Below, piece by piece: positions 18,766-27,886 of a stretch of DNA of 64,000 nt. Position numbers and translations under genes: made by a program. Each line of letters begins with the position of its first letter. Position 1 is the first letter of the stretch. The notes beneath the pieces were generated by a model, which saw nothing but the letters and a program-made list of their open reading frames with translations, made no database searches and was not told the DNA's origin. The stretch is from Acetivibrio clariflavus DSM 19732 (lineage in GTDB: Bacteria > Bacillota > Clostridia > Acetivibrionales > Acetivibrionaceae): the NCBI RefSeq assembly GCF_000237085.1, contig NC_016627.1, positions 3,224,118 to 3,288,117 of the forward strand, in the 5' to 3' direction.

Positions 18766-21240
18766 TTAAACGGCCTGAATCCGTTCCTTAAAAGCTTTAA
18801 AACTTTGAAAAATAGCCGAACTTTCAAGATCAGCTTTTTTCCCATTCGTATCAATTATTGATACTTCCATACCGTATTTGCCGCGTTCCGATTTTTTTAA
18901 TAAATTTAATTCTTCAAAGGTGTCAAGAATCCTTTTTACTTTAAAGTAGTTAATATTTCTGCCGCAACTTTGCGAAACAGAACGGGCAAATTTGAACAAA
19001 TCATCAATAATACCGCTGCCATTAAAATTATTCCTTAAATACCGGTAAACTATAGCCATATCTTGTCTTTCCACAATTATATCACTTTCATCAACCTTAA
19101 AACAGATTTTATCCAAAATAAATAATTTGCTTAAGTCAATCCTCTTAATTATATTATAAAGATAACATTTTGAAATCCACTCACCGAATATACCCACCCT
19201 GTTAAAAGGTATGGCATCGAACTTTTCGGGCTTTGGATTTACCAAAATACATACATCCCCGTCATCAACACTGTCCGATGTATTGTAAGCTGTACAATAC
19301 CGGACTTTTATGCCGTCCAAAGCAGAGGTAAGGGATTTCAGACTGTTTATTGAATTTACAAGGATTACTGTTCTTCTGCCTTCATAAAAATCCCGTCTAA
19401 AACCTTGCAAATTCTCTACTTTTGTAATATTCTCAAGGAACTCATCTGCACTGTTCTCATCATAAAGGCAGGTAAAGTCAACAGCCTTGTCCAAACTATA
19501 GTAAAACCTGTTTTGAACAAGTATATCCTCACTGACCTTTAAATCCCTTATATTAAGCTGTACGTTTTCGGTATTGTTCCATGAATTAATCTCCAAAGAA
19601 CATGCCGTATCGATAACATCGGTTTTACTGTAAATTTCAGCAAGATAACCTCTGTTAAAACCTATAGCATCAATAAAGCTATCACTATCCTTAAGCTTCA
19701 GCTTTACATGCCTGTCACTGCCAACTGTCCTTATATCTTCAATCACAAGGTTTTTGTAAGCAAAGACCGGACTTGGATTACCCACGCCAAAGGGTGAAAG
19801 CAAATCCAGTTCTCTTACACTGTCCAACGAAATATCTTCCTTTTTTACCTCAACATCAATCTTGATTTTCGGAATCAAATCCGAATCCTTCAATAGCTTA
19901 TCGGCATATTCATTTATCGATTTTTTCAGTTCTTCAATATTCTCTTCTTTAATTGTAAGTCCTGCTGCCAGCTCATGGCCTCCAAATTTCTCAAGCAGAC
20001 CTGCACAGTGGGTCAGTGCTTCAAACAGGTTAAAACCCTCTATACTTCTGCCCGAGCCTTTGCCCAGTCCATCCTCCACCGCTATCAAAAGGCAGGGACG
20101 GTGAAAACTTTCAACCACTCTTGAGGCCACAATACCTATAATACCGTGATGCCATCCTTCGCCCCAGACAACTATAACTTTTTCCTTCTTTAAATCAACA
20201 CTGCTTTCTATCCTGCTCAATACATCAGAAAGTATCTCCTGTTCAGTTTCCTGGCGGTAAATATTCTGTTCATTCAATTCCTTTGAAATAGCAGCGGCCT
20301 CATTCTCATCGTCGGTAGTCAATAGCTTTACCGCTCTTGTTGCATCTCCCATCCTTCCTGCAGCATTTAGTCTTGGCGCCAGAACAAAGCCAACGGTATA
20401 GGACGAAATCTCCTTGTCCTTGACTCCCGAAACCTCCATAAGAGCTTTAAGCCCTTTATTTAGAGTATTTTCAATCTTTTTAAGGCCGTACTTTACAATA
20501 ATCCTGTTCTCGCTTACAAGCGGAACAACATCCGCAACCGTTCCCAAAGCCACAAGATCCATATAATCCGGCGATGGGTCTTTAAGTTCCATTTTAATTG
20601 CCAGGGCTTGTACCAGTTTAAAGGCCACACCCACTCCGGCCAGTTCCTTAAAAGGATACTCACAATCATGCCTGCAGGGATTTACTACAGCATAGGCTTT
20701 AGGCAGCTCTTCCTTGCACTCATGATGGTCGGTAATAATTATATCCGTATTATTGTCAATTATATATTCAACCTCTTCAAAGGCTGTTACGCCGCAATCA
20801 ACGGTAATTATCAAAGAAGCTCCGTCATCAATAACCTTCCGGACAGCCCCCATTGACAAGCCATATCCCTCTTCCAGCCTGTCAGGTATATAATATCCCA
20901 CATCGGCCCCGCATTTTACGAGAAAGTTGTACAAAACAGACGTACTGGTTATGCCGTCAACGTCATAATCCCCGAAAATTATTATCCTTTCCCTGTCTTT
21001 AACAGCACTTACTATTCTGTCAACAGCCTTCTCCATATCCCTAAGCAGAAAAGGATGGTACAAATCATCCATTGACGGATTTAAAAACATCTTAATGTAC
21101 TCTTCCTCTTCAATACCCCTGCTTATAAAAACTTTTGCAAGAAGCGGGGATATTTTGCATTGCTGCGATATCCTATGAACTTTTTCCTGTTCGCTTCCTT
21201 CGTATATTTTGCTTACAATCCATTGTTTGCTTTGGTTCAT
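18766..21240 (-). CDS. recJ: Single-stranded-DNA-specific exonuclease RecJ
   Basis: RecJ is a 5'-3' exonuclease on single-stranded DNA in recombination and mismatch repair. The 824-residue protein shows the DHH-family motifs GDYDVDG near residue 80, TVDCG near 140, TDHHE near 160 and the DHHA1 motif GHELAAGLT near 420. After the OB-like region (about 460-560) there is a long C-terminal extension with no obvious motif, as in other Firmicutes RecJ proteins. The start codon is supported by AGGTGATTG upstream. It opens the recJ-apt-relA chain. Confidence 0.95.
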   Translation of the reverse strand: MNQSKQWIVSKIYEGSEQEKVHRISQQCKISPLLAKVFISRGIEEEEYIKMFLNPSMDDLYHPFLLRDMEKAVDRIVSAVKDRERIIIFGDYDVDGITSTSVLYNFLVKCGADVGYYIPDRLEEGYGLSMGAVRKVIDDGASLIITVDCGVTAFEEVEYIIDNNTDIIITDHHECKEELPKAYAVVNPCRHDCEYPFKELAGVGVAFKLVQALAIKMELKDPSPDYMDLVALGTVADVVPLVSENRIIVKYGLKKIENTLNKGLKALMEVSGVKDKEISSYTVGFVLAPRLNAAGRMGDATRAVKLLTTDDENEAAAISKELNEQNIYRQETEQEILSDVLSRIESSVDLKKEKVIVVWGEGWHHGIIGIVASRVVESFHRPCLLIAVEDGLGKGSGRSIEGFNLFEALTHCAGLLEKFGGHELAAGLTIKEENIEELKKSINEYADKLLKDSDLIPKIKIDVEVKKEDISLDSVRELDLLSPFGVGNPSPVFAYKNLVIEDIRTVGSDRHVKLKLKDSDSFIDAIGFNRGYLAEIYSKTDVIDTACSLEINSWNNTENVQLNIRDLKVSEDILVQNRFYYSLDKAVDFTCLYDENSADEFLENITKVENLQGFRRDFYEGRRTVILVNSINSLKSLTSALDGIKVRYCTAYNTSDSVDDGDVCILVNPKPEKFDAIPFNRVGIFGEWISKCYLYNIIKRIDLSKLFILDKICFKVDESDIIVERQDMAIVYRYLRNNFNGSGIIDDLFKFARSVSQSCGRNINYFKVKRILDTFEELNLLKKSERGKYGMEVSIIDTNGKKADLESSAIFQSFKAFKERIQAV

Positions 21241-21397
21241 TCAATCACCTGTATTCCGGCATTAATAAATATTGTTTGAAGCTTTATCGTCTGCAGCCCT
21301 TAAAAATAGGAAAAACTTCATCGTTTTAAGGCCGATAGTGCTATTATAATTCATTTGTACCCATGCTAACAAGTACTTTAAGCCAATATGGACAATT

Positions 21398-22402
21398 TCA
21401 ATTTTGGTTTTCCTGTAAAAATTCCTCAAAAGAGACATCCAACAAGGGATAGTTTAAGGCATCGGTATCGTCAAAATGCCACCACTCTGTACTGATTCGC
21501 TTAAAACCATGCTTTACCATTATTTCTCCCAGCAGTTCACGGTTTCTTATCAACTGCTCGTCACACTGGTTATATTTAATATGCGCCCGTTCCGAAAACT
21601 CATCGTATCCGGATGGCATCGGAAGTTCCTTACCGTTTTCATCTACCAGAGTAATATCCACAGCCGCACCCCTATTGTGTTTTGACCCCTTTTTGGGATT
21701 TGCCAGATAGGACTTGTCCTCGGCTGCGTCCCATAAAATCTGTTGGACGGAATAGGGCCTGTAGGCATCAAAAACTTTTATCCTGTAGCCTAAGGTCTTG
21801 AATTCATTATTGGCTGCAATGAGCTTTTGAGCTGTATTCTTGTGTATAAGACAAAGGGGCATTGAATAAATCTTCTTCTTTGCAAAATTATCCTCGGTGG
21901 CATATTTTATATCAATAACAAAGGAGTCATCCAATTTAATAAGCTCAACCAGGTCATGCTTTTGAACCTTTGCGCCACCCTTATTCTCCTCTTTAATTGT
22001 ACTTTTGCTGCCTTCTTCCTTCTGCCCTGCCTTATCACCTTTTACCTTTTCACTGTCAACATCTGCACCAATTGCATTTTTATTTTCCGAATCTGTATCC
22101 TTTTCCTCTTTACCAATAGTTACATCATTATCTGCTTTATCATCTGTCTCATTTTCTACTTCATTGCTTATATATGTGCTGCTAAAACTTTGTAGAGTTT
22201 CTTCAGCTTCTTTACCGTCTGAATCGTCATTATATACCGGCTGCAGAACAGTATCGGTATCATCAGACTTTTGGACTTTGACTTCATCAACTGCCTCCGA
22301 ATTTCCGGCCAAAACGTCCCCATCAGTACCTCTATGCGAGGAACAGCCCACCAAACTTATAAAAAATACAGCCGAAAGAATAAAACTCACAATTCTTTTC
22401 AT
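21398..22402 (-). CDS. VanX-type D-Ala-D-Ala dipeptidase lipoprotein
   Basis: The start chosen is the ATG at 22402, giving a 334-residue lipoprotein with signal and lipobox FFISLVGC. A low-complexity acidic and Lys-rich linker (about residues 30-140) leads to a C-terminal peptidase M15D domain: AYRPYS near 235, SKHNRGAAVDITLV near 260 (zinc His and Asp) and EWWHFDD near 320 (catalytic Glu and zinc His). VanX enzymes split D-Ala-D-Ala; outside van clusters they are thought to recycle wall dipeptide. Anchoring outside the membrane fits wall recycling rather than vancomycin resistance, and no vanHA genes are nearby. An IS200 element lies 70 bases upstream. Confidence 0.85.
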   Translation of the reverse strand: MKRIVSFILSAVFFISLVGCSSHRGTDGDVLAGNSEAVDEVKVQKSDDTDTVLQPVYNDDSDGKEAEETLQSFSSTYISNEVENETDDKADNDVTIGKEEKDTDSENKNAIGADVDSEKVKGDKAGQKEEGSKSTIKEENKGGAKVQKHDLVELIKLDDSFVIDIKYATEDNFAKKKIYSMPLCLIHKNTAQKLIAANNEFKTLGYRIKVFDAYRPYSVQQILWDAAEDKSYLANPKKGSKHNRGAAVDITLVDENGKELPMPSGYDEFSERAHIKYNQCDEQLIRNRELLGEIMVKHGFKRISTEWWHFDDTDALNYPLLDVSFEEFLQENQN

Positions 22403-22620
22403 ATTCTTACTTTTCTCCCAAAGCAAATTCATTGCAGTAAAATACTGCCCTATCCCTTGGTTCAAAAGATATAATCATGACCACCCGTAAAACGGGTGGT
22501 TTGCTCAGCCCTATAAGGGCGTGTTACCGGCCAGCGCCTAAAGACGCTGGCTTTCACTTCGTTCAAGCCACTTTGCCTTTGTCACTTTTGCAGTCCCTAA
22601 AGGGACGAACTTATTACCAA

Positions 22621-23076
22621 CTACCCCTTAAAGGGGTCTTCATACTCTTTCACACTTAACTTATCTATCATTATGTCATGTTTATATTGCTCTTGTATGT
22701 ATTTCTTAATTGTTGCTTCATTTAGTCCTACTGTACTTACATAGTATCCTTCCGCCCAAAAGTGTCTGTTCCCAAACTTATATTTTAAGTTTGCATGTCT
22801 ATCAAATATCATAAGTGCACTTTTCCCTTTCAAGTATCCCATAAAGCTTGATACACTCATTTTGGGTGGTATGCTTACTAACATATGTATATGGTCTGGC
22901 ATCAAATGTCCTTCTATTATCTCGACTCCTTTATATTTGCATAGTTGTTTTATTATTTCCCTTATACTTTGTTTGTATTGATTATAAATTATTTTTCGTC
23001 TATACTTAGGTGTAAATACTATATGATATTTACACATCCATTTAGTTCGTGCTAAACTGTGTTCTTTGTTTGCCAT
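22621..23076 (-). CDS. tnpA: IS200-family Y1 transposase TnpA
   Basis: The 151-residue protein is a complete Y1 HUH transposase: KYHIVFTPKYRRK near the start, the HUH metal motif in MPDHIHMLVS near residue 64, and the catalytic Tyr in the GYYVSTVG/IKKYIQEQ region near 120-130. It cuts and joins single-stranded DNA at the hairpin ends of its element. The ATG at 23076 gives the usual family length. The ribosome site is buried in a stem-loop (see the hairpin entry). Confidence 0.95.
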   Translation of the reverse strand: MANKEHSLARTKWMCKYHIVFTPKYRRKIIYNQYKQSIREIIKQLCKYKGVEIIEGHLMPDHIHMLVSIPPKMSVSSFMGYLKGKSALMIFDRHANLKYKFGNRHFWAEGYYVSTVGLNEATIKKYIQEQYKHDIMIDKLSVKEYEDPFKG

Positions 23077-23146
23077 TAAAATCACCTTTCCTTTTGTTAT
23101 TATAGTAGCTTGAACAACTCTATTATAACGGAAAGGTGATTTTTTT
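23077..23146 (-). promoter_or_regulatory. Stem-loop hiding the tnpA ribosome site
   Basis: On the minus strand AAATCACCTTTCC (about 23143-23130) is complementary to GGAAAGGTGATTT (about 23090-23078), which includes the tnpA Shine-Dalgarno. Read-through transcripts would fold it shut. A TATAAT just inside the loop would yield transcripts lacking the upstream arm. IS200 elements are known to limit transposase this way. Confidence 0.6.
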
Positions 23147-23230
23147 GTATAACTCCTGTCTCGCACCCGCATAGCGGGTGGTTTTTTGATTCACACGCTT
23201 TGCGTGTGAATCAGGCTAAAGCCAATAATA

Positions 23231-23256
23231 AAAAGCTCGACTTGAATCGAGCTTTT
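23231..23256 (-). terminator. Terminator after yqeY
   Basis: The stem AAAGCTCGA/TCGAGCTTT (23256-23247 with 23240-23231) overlaps the end of yqeY and is followed by TTTTTATTAT on the minus strand. Confidence 0.75.
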
Positions 23257-23698
23257 ATCCTAAATACTTCTTTACAATTTGATTTACCATTTTTCCGTCT
23301 GCTCGCCCTTTTACTTTAGGTAAAACTGACTGCATGACTTTTCCGATATCTTTAGCTGAACTTGCTCCAGTTTCCTGGATAACATCCTTTACAATAGCTT
23401 CCAGTTCTTCCTCTGTCAGCTGCTGTGGTAAATACTGCAAAAGTACGTCAATTTCAGCTTTCAAACTATCTATAAGATCTTGCCTACCTGATTTTTCATA
23501 TTCAGGCAAGGTATCTCTTCTCTTCTTAACCTCTTTTGCCAAAATCTCAATTATACCATCGTCATCAAGAGTAACCTTATTATCCTTTTCAACCTGAAGC
23601 ACTGCAGCTCTAGCCATTTGGATGGTGTTCTTGCGAATTATATCCTTATCCCTCATGGCTGCTTTCATATCCTCAAGCAATCTGTCTTTAAGAGACAT
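23255..23698 (-). CDS. yqeY: GatB/YqeY domain protein
   Basis: The 147-residue helical protein matches the YqeY family (LKDRLLEDMKAAMRDKD at the start; LLQYLPQQLTEEEL near residue 92; a VKGRADGKMVNQIVKKYL ending). The domain is the tRNA-contacting tail of GatB in the Asp/Glu-tRNA amidotransferase; free-standing YqeY has no settled role. The start is the ATG at 23698 with GGAGG eight bases upstream. It lies 14 bases after rpsU, the standard rpsU-yqeY pair of Firmicutes. Confidence 0.92.
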   Translation of the reverse strand: MSLKDRLLEDMKAAMRDKDIIRKNTIQMARAAVLQVEKDNKVTLDDDGIIEILAKEVKKRRDTLPEYEKSGRQDLIDSLKAEIDVLLQYLPQQLTEEELEAIVKDVIQETGASSAKDIGKVMQSVLPKVKGRADGKMVNQIVKKYLG

Positions 23699-23712
23699 AA
23701 TTCCATCCTCCA

Positions 23713-23889
23713 CTATTTATACTTTCTCTTCCTTGCTGCTTCAGATTTCTTTTTTCTTTTTACACTGGGTTTCTCATAATGCTCTCTTTTTCTTACTTCT
23801 GCCAATACGCCTGCTTTAGCGCACTGTCTCTTGAATCTCTTAAGAGCACTATCGAGAGACTCATTTTCCTTAACTCGAACTTCAGACAC
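23713..23889 (-). CDS. rpsU: 30S ribosomal protein S21
   Basis: S21 is a small basic subunit protein near the mRNA exit platform. The real protein is 58 residues, [20 protein letters not shown]... ending in Lys/Arg-rich [13 protein letters not shown]. It starts at GTG (23889-23887) after GGAGGGAGGG; the frame extends further upstream but that extension has no ribosome site and does not match S21. It is followed by yqeY. Confidence 0.96.
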   Translation of the reverse strand: MSEVRVKENESLDSALKRFKRQCAKAGVLAEVRKREHYEKPSVKRKKKSEAARKRKYK

Positions 23890-23988
23890 GTATTTCCCTC
23901 CCTCCGATGGTAACAATTGTGCTAAGACTAAACTACTTCGATTAGTGTGGATTAATTTGGGAATTAAACAAAATATAGCACACATTAT

Positions 23989-24018
23989 ATTATATAATAT
24001 TTTGCAAATCGGTGTCAA
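23989..24018 (-). promoter_or_regulatory. Promoter for rpsU-yqeY
   Basis: TTGACA (24018-24013) and TATAAT (23994-23989) with an 18-base spacer lie about 100 bases upstream of the rpsU GTG. The rest of 23890-24289 holds no further element I can support. Confidence 0.7.
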
Positions 24019-24289
24019 CTATTATTTTCTCGGCAATTGCAGCAAATTCAACCTCCAACTTGCCATATACTGCCAACAAAGTCAACACTTCGAATACTGA
24101 AAATGACTGCAAATTTTTCTGCCAATATTGTCTTAAACACAACTTTTATTATTCTGTCATTATGATAACGGTAGATATTATATCAGATAATTTTTTAACA
24201 AGCAATGATTAATTATAGAATTTAATAAAATTTAATACTTCATTTACAATTTTATTGCCGGATAACAATCACTTTTATGTCAAACTATT

Positions 24290-27200
24290 CTAAATTTGAA
24301 ACAAATCCCGTATTTCCTCTTCACTAAGCCTTGTCAGGAATGTTTCACCCGGCTGAATTACGTCATTTATAAGCCCTCGCTTCTTCTCCTGCATCTCAAA
24401 TATCTTTTCTTCAATAGTACCCCTGGTAATAATTTTAAATACCTGCACATTCTTTGTCTGGCCAATTCTGTATGCGCGGTCGGTAGCCTGGTCTTCAACT
24501 GCGGGATTCCACCACGGATCGTAGTGAACCACCACATCGGCCCCGGTCAGATTCAAACCTGTGCCCCCTGCCTTTAAGGAAATAAGGAACATGTCCCTTT
24601 CACCGCCGTTAAACCTTTTTACCATATCCATGCGGTCCTGGGCTTTGGTCGAACCATCCAGATAAAAGTAACTCTTTCCCGATTCTTTGAAAGCCTTTCC
24701 GATAATTTCAAGCATGCTGGTAAACTGCGAAAACAGAAGCAGCCTGTGTCCCGAGTCAACGGAAGTTTCCACTATCTCAAGCAAGGCTTCCATTTTTCCG
24801 CTCCCGCCTTTGTAATCCTCAATAAACATTGCCGGATGACAGCATATCTGTCTCAATCGCATCATTAGAGCCAAAATTTTTATTTTGCTTTTTTCAATGC
24901 CTCTTGCTTTGATTTCAGCTGCCACTTCTCTCTGAGCCTGTTTCAAATATGCTGCATACAGTTTCTTCTGCTCTGAAGTCATATCAGCTATTACTTTACT
25001 CTCAACTTTTTCGGGCAGTTCCTTTAAAACGTCATTCTTAAGCCTTCTCAATACAAAAGGTTTTATAAACTTTGACAGCGTATTTAATTTTTCCTTGTCA
25101 TTATTTTGCACAATGGGTCTCTCAAACTTCTGAACAAAGCTGTTATGGCTCATCAGATATCCGGGCATTATAAAATCAAATATTGACCACAGCTCCGTCA
25201 AGGAATTTTCAATAGGTGTCCCGGTCAAAGCAAAGTATCCCCTGGCTTTAAGACTTTTGACACTGTTTGCATTCAAGGTATTGGGATTCTTAATATGCTG
25301 AGCCTCATCCACGAATACATAGGAAAAATTCATTTTCCTGTAAGTCTCAATATCTCTCTTTAAGGAGCCATAGGAAGTAACTATTATATCCGATCCGTCA
25401 CACGATTTTAGGAGTCTGTCCCTTTCTGCTTTGGTACCGTGGATAACTTCCACCTTTAAATCGGGAACAAACTTTTCAGCTTCCCACTTCCAGTTATAAA
25501 CCAAAGACGTGGGCGCAACAACAAGGCATGGCCGCCTGTCCTTCTTACGTTCTTCCTTTACAAAAGCCAACACCTGAAGAGTTTTTCCAAGGCCCATGTC
25601 ATCGGCAAGTATCCCGCCAAAACCATAGCTGGACAAAGTTTTCAGCCACTTGTATCCGATTTTCTGATAGTCTCTCAAAATTTTGGCCAGCCCTTCATCT
25701 ATGGGAAATTCCATATCTTTAGGATTGGTTATATCGTGAACAAGCCGCTTAAACCCCTCATTTTTAGTGACATTGGCCATTTTTCTTTCATTGACATAAT
25801 TATCTATAAAAAGTGCCCTGTTTGCAGGAAGAGGCAAAACTCCACCCTCAAACTGCTTCAAATCAAGGCTTAAGTCGTCAATAAGCTTTGCCACATTAAT
25901 AAGTTCTTGGCTGTCGATTCTTAAAATGGTACCGTCCTTCAAACGATAGTATTTTTTCTTTTCCCTTACCGAATGAAAAAGTTTATAGAGTTCGGCATCG
26001 TCAAACTCATCTATATCAAAATCCACTTCAAGCAATTCTGATTCGGTATTCAGTCTTACACCCACCTGCACTTTTTTAAGGGGACGAATCTGTATTTTCT
26101 TAAAATCTTCCGAATAGTAAACCTCAGCAAGCTCTTTTAGCTGCTCAATTTTATTTTCAAACAGTTCTGCAATCTCTTCCTCATCGTAAAGTACCATCCT
26201 TCCGTCATTTTCATACATACCTGCAGACTTAAGTAAATCCAAAATCCTTTCTTCCTTTTCAAAATCACGCATATAATAAGTATCTTCCCGATTTGACCCT
26301 CTGATTAACGGATTTATAACCATATCTTCGTACCAGTATTCAATTTTTGCGGAAATGCCGTTTTCTATTGCATCAAAATAAACCTTTGCTACCAAATCCT
26401 TTTGAGCCATTTTCTTTTTCAGGCTCTCATCCATCTGTACATTCAGCTTTTCTCCGTAAGGCTTTAAAAAATTTCTAACAAACTGTTGCTGCTCCGCCTT
26501 TGTAATTTTAAATACCGGCGTCTTTTTCTCCAGACGTATTCTATGAATATTTTTCAGAAGCCTTGCTTTATCTTCCGAAATTCTGTATATATTCCTTTTG
26601 TAAGGATCCAAAACCAGTTCAAAATCCCGGGTCAGAGGCATGATTTTTATATCTTTGCTGTAATCCGCCTCCAATACTAAAAAATCATCCACTTCCTTAA
26701 TTTTTATATCCATTTCCAAATCGTCATGTATTTTGCATGGGCTGTCAATCCTTTGAAAAATATAAACAGGAATACCGCTGTCCTTTACTATGTCCAAATA
26801 ATTTTTCATTTTTTCTTCGACAAGGACCACTCTGCCCGGTCTTACACTTCCAAACTCCCTGCTGTTATAATGACTGTAAGGATTGTGAAACTCTCTCTCA
26901 TATTTTTCTTTAAAGTACAGTTTTTCTATGAATTCAAATACTTCTTTGTCCACCCCGGAAAAAAACATGGTATCGGGCTCAAAAGTAAAGTTCTTTCCAT
27001 AATACAAAGGCTTGTTTGAATTCTTTGCTTCAATCAGTGCAATAAAATCCTTCACCTTATACGGCTTTTCAATCCCTATTTTACAATGAATCTCCAAATA
27101 TGACGGCGTATAGGTTGTTCCCGGCACAATATTCTGTTCAATCCATAAATTCACTTTCTGACTCTTTTTGTTTAAATTTATGCCCAACTGGGAAATGGGC

Positions 27201-27580
27201 AGATAGAAATCATTATCGTCAGTCAATACATTCTTTTGGTATTTTGTGTCCTGTAGAAAGCCATCATAAAAAAAAGGCATTTTCCTGCGCTCTTCCTCAA
27301 AGTATTGATTGGCATACAGCAGAACGGCAACAATATGCTTGCATGCGCCAAAACACGATTTAAATGCCTCACATTCGCATCGATAGCTTTTTATATTGTC
27401 ATTTCCGCGCATCTCAATTTCAACTTCATAGGGATAAGTACCATGTACTGTAGCTGTAATAATGCCGGTATCCTCAGAATATTCAAACTCATCCACCCGG
27501 TCTACAATCTTCATACCGTGGATATATACGCCAATGTCATCTATTAACCTTTGTATGTATTTATATGAAAATGTTTGCAT
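24290..27580 (-). CDS. SNF2-family helicase with SWIM zinc finger
   Basis: This is a 1096-residue Swi2/Snf2-type DNA translocase. Near residues 66-90 it has a SWIM finger (CEC...CKH). After a long middle region come the helicase motifs: Walker A DDMGLGKT near 660, DEAQH near 757, LTGTPIENS near 790, and the C-terminal half with RAYRIGQTKNVQVF near 1040. Such proteins remodel protein-DNA or RNA polymerase complexes; bacterial members are linked loosely to transcription recycling and DNA repair, and the exact role here is unknown. It is a single gene, divergent from the sugar transferase. Confidence 0.92.
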   Translation of the reverse strand: MQTFSYKYIQRLIDDIGVYIHGMKIVDRVDEFEYSEDTGIITATVHGTYPYEVEIEMRGNDNIKSYRCECEAFKSCFGACKHIVAVLLYANQYFEEERRKMPFFYDGFLQDTKYQKNVLTDDNDFYLPISQLGINLNKKSQKVNLWIEQNIVPGTTYTPSYLEIHCKIGIEKPYKVKDFIALIEAKNSNKPLYYGKNFTFEPDTMFFSGVDKEVFEFIEKLYFKEKYEREFHNPYSHYNSREFGSVRPGRVVLVEEKMKNYLDIVKDSGIPVYIFQRIDSPCKIHDDLEMDIKIKEVDDFLVLEADYSKDIKIMPLTRDFELVLDPYKRNIYRISEDKARLLKNIHRIRLEKKTPVFKITKAEQQQFVRNFLKPYGEKLNVQMDESLKKKMAQKDLVAKVYFDAIENGISAKIEYWYEDMVINPLIRGSNREDTYYMRDFEKEERILDLLKSAGMYENDGRMVLYDEEEIAELFENKIEQLKELAEVYYSEDFKKIQIRPLKKVQVGVRLNTESELLEVDFDIDEFDDAELYKLFHSVREKKKYYRLKDGTILRIDSQELINVAKLIDDLSLDLKQFEGGVLPLPANRALFIDNYVNERKMANVTKNEGFKRLVHDITNPKDMEFPIDEGLAKILRDYQKIGYKWLKTLSSYGFGGILADDMGLGKTLQVLAFVKEERKKDRRPCLVVAPTSLVYNWKWEAEKFVPDLKVEVIHGTKAERDRLLKSCDGSDIIVTSYGSLKRDIETYRKMNFSYVFVDEAQHIKNPNTLNANSVKSLKARGYFALTGTPIENSLTELWSIFDFIMPGYLMSHNSFVQKFERPIVQNNDKEKLNTLSKFIKPFVLRRLKNDVLKELPEKVESKVIADMTSEQKKLYAAYLKQAQREVAAEIKARGIEKSKIKILALMMRLRQICCHPAMFIEDYKGGSGKMEALLEIVETSVDSGHRLLLFSQFTSMLEIIGKAFKESGKSYFYLDGSTKAQDRMDMVKRFNGGERDMFLISLKAGGTGLNLTGADVVVHYDPWWNPAVEDQATDRAYRIGQTKNVQVFKIITRGTIEEKIFEMQEKKRGLINDVIQPGETFLTRLSEEEIRDLFQI

Positions 27581-27886
27581 TTCTTCGCCCGTCCTTTACT
27601 CTTTTAACAATACTAATGTTAACATGTCCTATAAGTAAAATGTACCCCCAATTTATTAATAAATTACTTTATTTTTTTATTTTTTGGTGCTAAAATATTC
27701 CTTGTAGGTACAATTTTATAATTTCAGTCGCACCATTTCAAAAGGCATCTAATTCAATGCTTCTAAGTCACTTCTTGTTATGTGCTTTTGAAATGGTAAA
27801 AACATAATCTTTTTGACAGCATTTTTTAGAGAGAGATAGAGAAATTGTTAAAATACATTATGTATTGTTAGTGAGGTAGGGGAAGT
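27581..27886. promoter_or_regulatory. Divergent intergenic region with a long inverted repeat
   Basis: ACCATTTCAAAAG (27732-27744) is repeated in inverse at 27785-27797, with a 40-base loop. This is upstream of the sugar transferase. A TTGACA lies near 27813 and a TTAAAAT near 27848, but their spacing is poor, so the promoter is not assigned. The repeat could be an operator pair, a leader hairpin or an attenuator. Confidence 0.45.

Larger units (their letters stand above)
22472..23225 (-). mobile_element. IS200-type element (tnpA only)
   Basis: Both flanks of tnpA carry subterminal hairpins, as expected for the IS200/IS605 family, which moves as single-stranded DNA. At one end there is ACCACCCG/CGGGTGGT (22479-22500); at the other CACCCG/CGGGTG (23164-23180), GATTCACACGC/GCGTGTGAATC (23188-23212) and a small GGCT/AGCC. 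Several more stem-loops lie between 22503 and 22625. No tnpB is present. Exact ends are estimated, since this family makes no target duplication. It sits between the yqeY terminator and the VanX-like gene. Confidence 0.8.

Noticed and set aside
22005-22490. Plus-strand 161-residue frame opposite the VanX-like gene
   Set aside because: It lies antisense to the acidic linker and lipoprotein signal of a well-supported gene and has no promoter or ribosome site.
22478-22625. CRISPR-like series of short palindromes
   Set aside because: The hairpins differ in sequence and spacing and belong to the end of the IS200 element.
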